A stretch of 64,000 nucleotides of DNA from Desulfatitalea sp. BRH_c12 (GTDB taxonomy: Bacteria; Desulfobacterota; Desulfobacteria; Desulfobacterales; Desulfosarcinaceae): contig LADR01000045.1 of NCBI GenBank assembly GCA_000961655.1, forward strand, positions 1 to 64,000. Direction: 5' to 3'. The translations under genes and the position numbers were made by a program. The first letter of the stretch is position 1, and the number at the start of each line of letters is the position of its first letter. Below the pieces are notes generated by a model. That model made no database searches. It saw nothing but the letters and a program-made list of their open reading frames with translations, and had not been told where the DNA came from. Positions 61,643 to 64,000 of this stretch are shown here, piece by piece.

Positions 61643-63055
61643 TTATATGTCGTAATACAGCGCAAACTCATGCGGATGGGGACGCAGTTTGACCGGATTG
61701 ACCTCACGTTTGGTCTTATAATCGATCCACATTTCGATGGCATCCTCGGTGAAGACATCGCCTTTGAGCAAGAAGGCTTTGTCTTCCATCAAGGCGCGCA
61801 AGGCTTCTTCCAACGATCCCGGCGCAGAGGGAATCTGGGCCAACTCCTCGGGGGGCAGACCATAGATGTCCTTGTCCAGCGGGTCGCCCGGGTCGATCTT
61901 GTTCTCGATGCCGTCGATTACCGCCATCAGGCACGCGGCAAAAGAGAGATAGCCGTTGCAGGAAGGATCGGGTGTGCGGAACTCGATGCGCTTGGCTTTG
62001 GGCGAAGCCGAATACATGGGAATACGGATCGCCGCGCTGCGGTTGCGGCTGGAGTAGGCCAGGTTGACCGGCGCTTCGAACCCGGGCACCAACCGTTTGT
62101 AGGAGTTGGTGGTTGGATTGGAAAACGCGCAAATGGCGCGCGCATGTTTGAGGATGCCGCCGATGGCGTACAAGCCCATCTGACTGATGCCGGCGTACTT
62201 GTCACCGGCGAACAGCGGCTGGCCTTCTTTCCAGATACTGATATGGGTGTGCATGCCGCTGCCATTGTCTTCGAAGAGCGGTTTTGGCATGAACGTCACC
62301 GTATGGTTGTTGCGGATGGCGACATTTTTGAGCACATATTTGAACCACATCAACTGATCGGCCATTTGCAGCAGGGGCTTGAAGCGCATATCGATTTCGC
62401 ACTGGCCGGCGGTTGCGACCTCGTGATGCTGGGCTTCGATCTCGATCCCCAAAGATTGCAGTACCAAAACCATCTCGGTTCGCAGATCCTGGAACTTGTC
62501 CATGGGGGGAACCGGGAAATAGCCTTCTTTGTAGCGTGGTTTGTAGCCCAGGTTGGGGCCTTCGTCACGGGCGGTGTTCCAGACGCCCTCGATCGAATCG
62601 ATTTTGTAAAAGGCCGTGTTGCTCTTGGACTCGAAACGGATATCATCGAAGACAAAGAACTCGGCTTCGGGTCCGATGTAGGCGGTGTCGCCGATGCCGC
62701 TGCTTTTCAGATAGGTTTCGGCTTTTTTGGCGATATAGCGCGGGTCGCGGCTATAGGGCTCGCGGGTGACCGGGTCGGCGATGTCACAGATCAGCACCAG
62801 GGTCGGCTCCTTGAAAAAGGGGTCGATCTTGGCGGTGGCCGGGTCCGGAATCACCAACATGTCGCTGGCATGAATCGGCTGCCAGCCGCGGATGCTGGAA
62901 CCGTCAAAACCGTAACCGTCTTCGAAATTGCTCTCATCCAACATGCTGACCGGCACCGAAAAATGCTGCCATAATCCCGGAAAATCCATGAAGCGCAGAT
63001 CGACCATCTTAACGCCCTGCTCCTTGGCCAACTTGAGTACGTCTCTGGGTGTCAT
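61643..63055 (-). CDS. glnA: Glutamine synthetase, type I
   Basis: The 470-residue enzyme condenses ammonia and glutamate with ATP. GSI motifs are in order: [79 protein letters not shown], and RSAAIRIP. Near the C-terminus, [11 protein letters not shown] matches the region before the adenylylation Tyr of GSI-beta enzymes (NKDLYDLP type), so control by adenylylation is possible. The ATG at 63055 follows a GGAGAAG-type site. It is flanked by glnB upstream and asnB downstream. Confidence 0.97.
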   Translation of the reverse strand: MTPRDVLKLAKEQGVKMVDLRFMDFPGLWQHFSVPVSMLDESNFEDGYGFDGSSIRGWQPIHASDMLVIPDPATAKIDPFFKEPTLVLICDIADPVTREPYSRDPRYIAKKAETYLKSSGIGDTAYIGPEAEFFVFDDIRFESKSNTAFYKIDSIEGVWNTARDEGPNLGYKPRYKEGYFPVPPMDKFQDLRTEMVLVLQSLGIEIEAQHHEVATAGQCEIDMRFKPLLQMADQLMWFKYVLKNVAIRNNHTVTFMPKPLFEDNGSGMHTHISIWKEGQPLFAGDKYAGISQMGLYAIGGILKHARAICAFSNPTTNSYKRLVPGFEAPVNLAYSSRNRSAAIRIPMYSASPKAKRIEFRTPDPSCNGYLSFAACLMAVIDGIENKIDPGDPLDKDIYGLPPEELAQIPSAPGSLEEALRALMEDKAFLLKGDVFTEDAIEMWIDYKTKREVNPVKLRPHPHEFALYYDI

Positions 63056-63170
63056 TACTTTACTTCTCCTTTCGATCCAATCAGGTATCGATCACCTATT
63101 ATGTGTAGAACCGTTATTAGAGCCATCCACGCCAAGCACCTATCTTGCAGGAAGCTCGTGGCGCATAAAT

Positions 63171-63213
63171 CGACTGAATACCGCAACTTTTCACTTTGTA
63201 CTTTTATCTTTCC
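63171..63213 (+). repeat. CGACTGAATACC / CACTTTGTACTT element, copy 5
   Basis: It lies between glnB and glnA. It reads TCGACTGAATACCGCAACTT then TTCACTTTGTACTTTTATC, a variant of the 5582 family. Confidence 0.45.
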
Positions 63214-63235
63214 ACTGCCACTCCAGCGAAGCCGG

Positions 63236-64000
<765 letters not shown>

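Noticed and set aside
61505-62974. Long plus-strand open frame opposite glnA
   Set aside because: Antisense to an unmistakable glutamine synthetase; composition is typical of a shadow frame.

Overview
The window reads as chromosomal DNA of a Gram-negative, anaerobic or microaerobic Desulfobacterota (delta-proteobacterial) organism, most like marine sulfate reducers of the Desulfosarcina/Desulfatitalea type. This is inferred from two octaheme c-type cytochromes, a triple-rhodanese lipoprotein, a DsrE-like remnant, a YeiH-type transporter, a Tat-dependent TRAP transporter, a GC-rich coding style, and intergenic regions filled with REP-like repeats and transposase debris. No rRNA, tRNA, CRISPR array or prophage was recognised. 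No species-level claim is made.

Layout. 1-2.6 kb: the start of a CPx-type metal ATPase behind a large unknown protein (minus strand). 2.7-7.3 kb: an aldehyde dehydrogenase/iron alcohol dehydrogenase fusion behind a promoter with an operator dyad, then a B12-binding radical SAM protein. 7.6-12.0 kb (minus): an orphan amino-acid-type binding protein between direct repeats, a cyclic-nucleotide-domain/aspartase fusion and its likely dicarboxylate or amino-acid symporter. 12.0-13.4 kb: gene-poor, with transposase remnants. 13.4-17.3 kb (minus): a respiratory operon of heme-less cytochrome-like protein, triple rhodanese lipoprotein, octaheme tetrathionate-reductase-like cytochrome and cytochrome b. 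17.5-21.6 kb: a frameshifted DsrE-like gene, REP-associated transposase remnants, a small membrane protein and a YeiH-like transporter.

21.6-25.1 kb is the most unusual stretch. It is a run of small, unrelated, same-strand genes (MaoC-like hydratase, DUF1772-like membrane protein, RelB/RelE-type toxin-antitoxin, GNAT acetyltransferase, broken metallo-beta-lactamase, FlK-like thioesterase) separated by attC-like sites. It looks like an integron cassette array with no integrase in view. 25.1-27.3 kb (minus): QueG-like protein, thioesterase, secreted Ig-like protein. 27.9-33.4 kb: a DAHP synthase/dehydroquinate synthase/aminotransferase operon behind a complete-looking transcription attenuator, with a Trp- and Phe-rich leader peptide followed by a terminator. 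34.0-39.3 kb: MarC, Tim44-like, UppP, a HerA-like ATPase and a small unknown protein. 39.5-43.3 kb: HAO-like octaheme cytochrome, Cu/Zn superoxide dismutase, ion transporter.

43.4-53.4 kb suggests C2/C3 hydroxy-acid metabolism: a malate-synthase-like protein, a glyoxylate-reductase-type dehydrogenase, a complete TRAP transporter, a tartronate-semialdehyde-reductase-like enzyme divergent from it over a perfect operator palindrome, and a GatZ/KbaZ-like protein. 53.6-59.5 kb: a VWA/OmpA envelope protein, then a UroD-family protein, PaaI-like thioesterase, MFS transporter and methyltransferase. 59.5-64 kb (minus) is the nitrogen assimilation block amt-glnB-glnA-asnB.

Gene starts were set by Shine-Dalgarno position and family alignment from memory. 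Repeat families were found by eye, so copy numbers are minimums.
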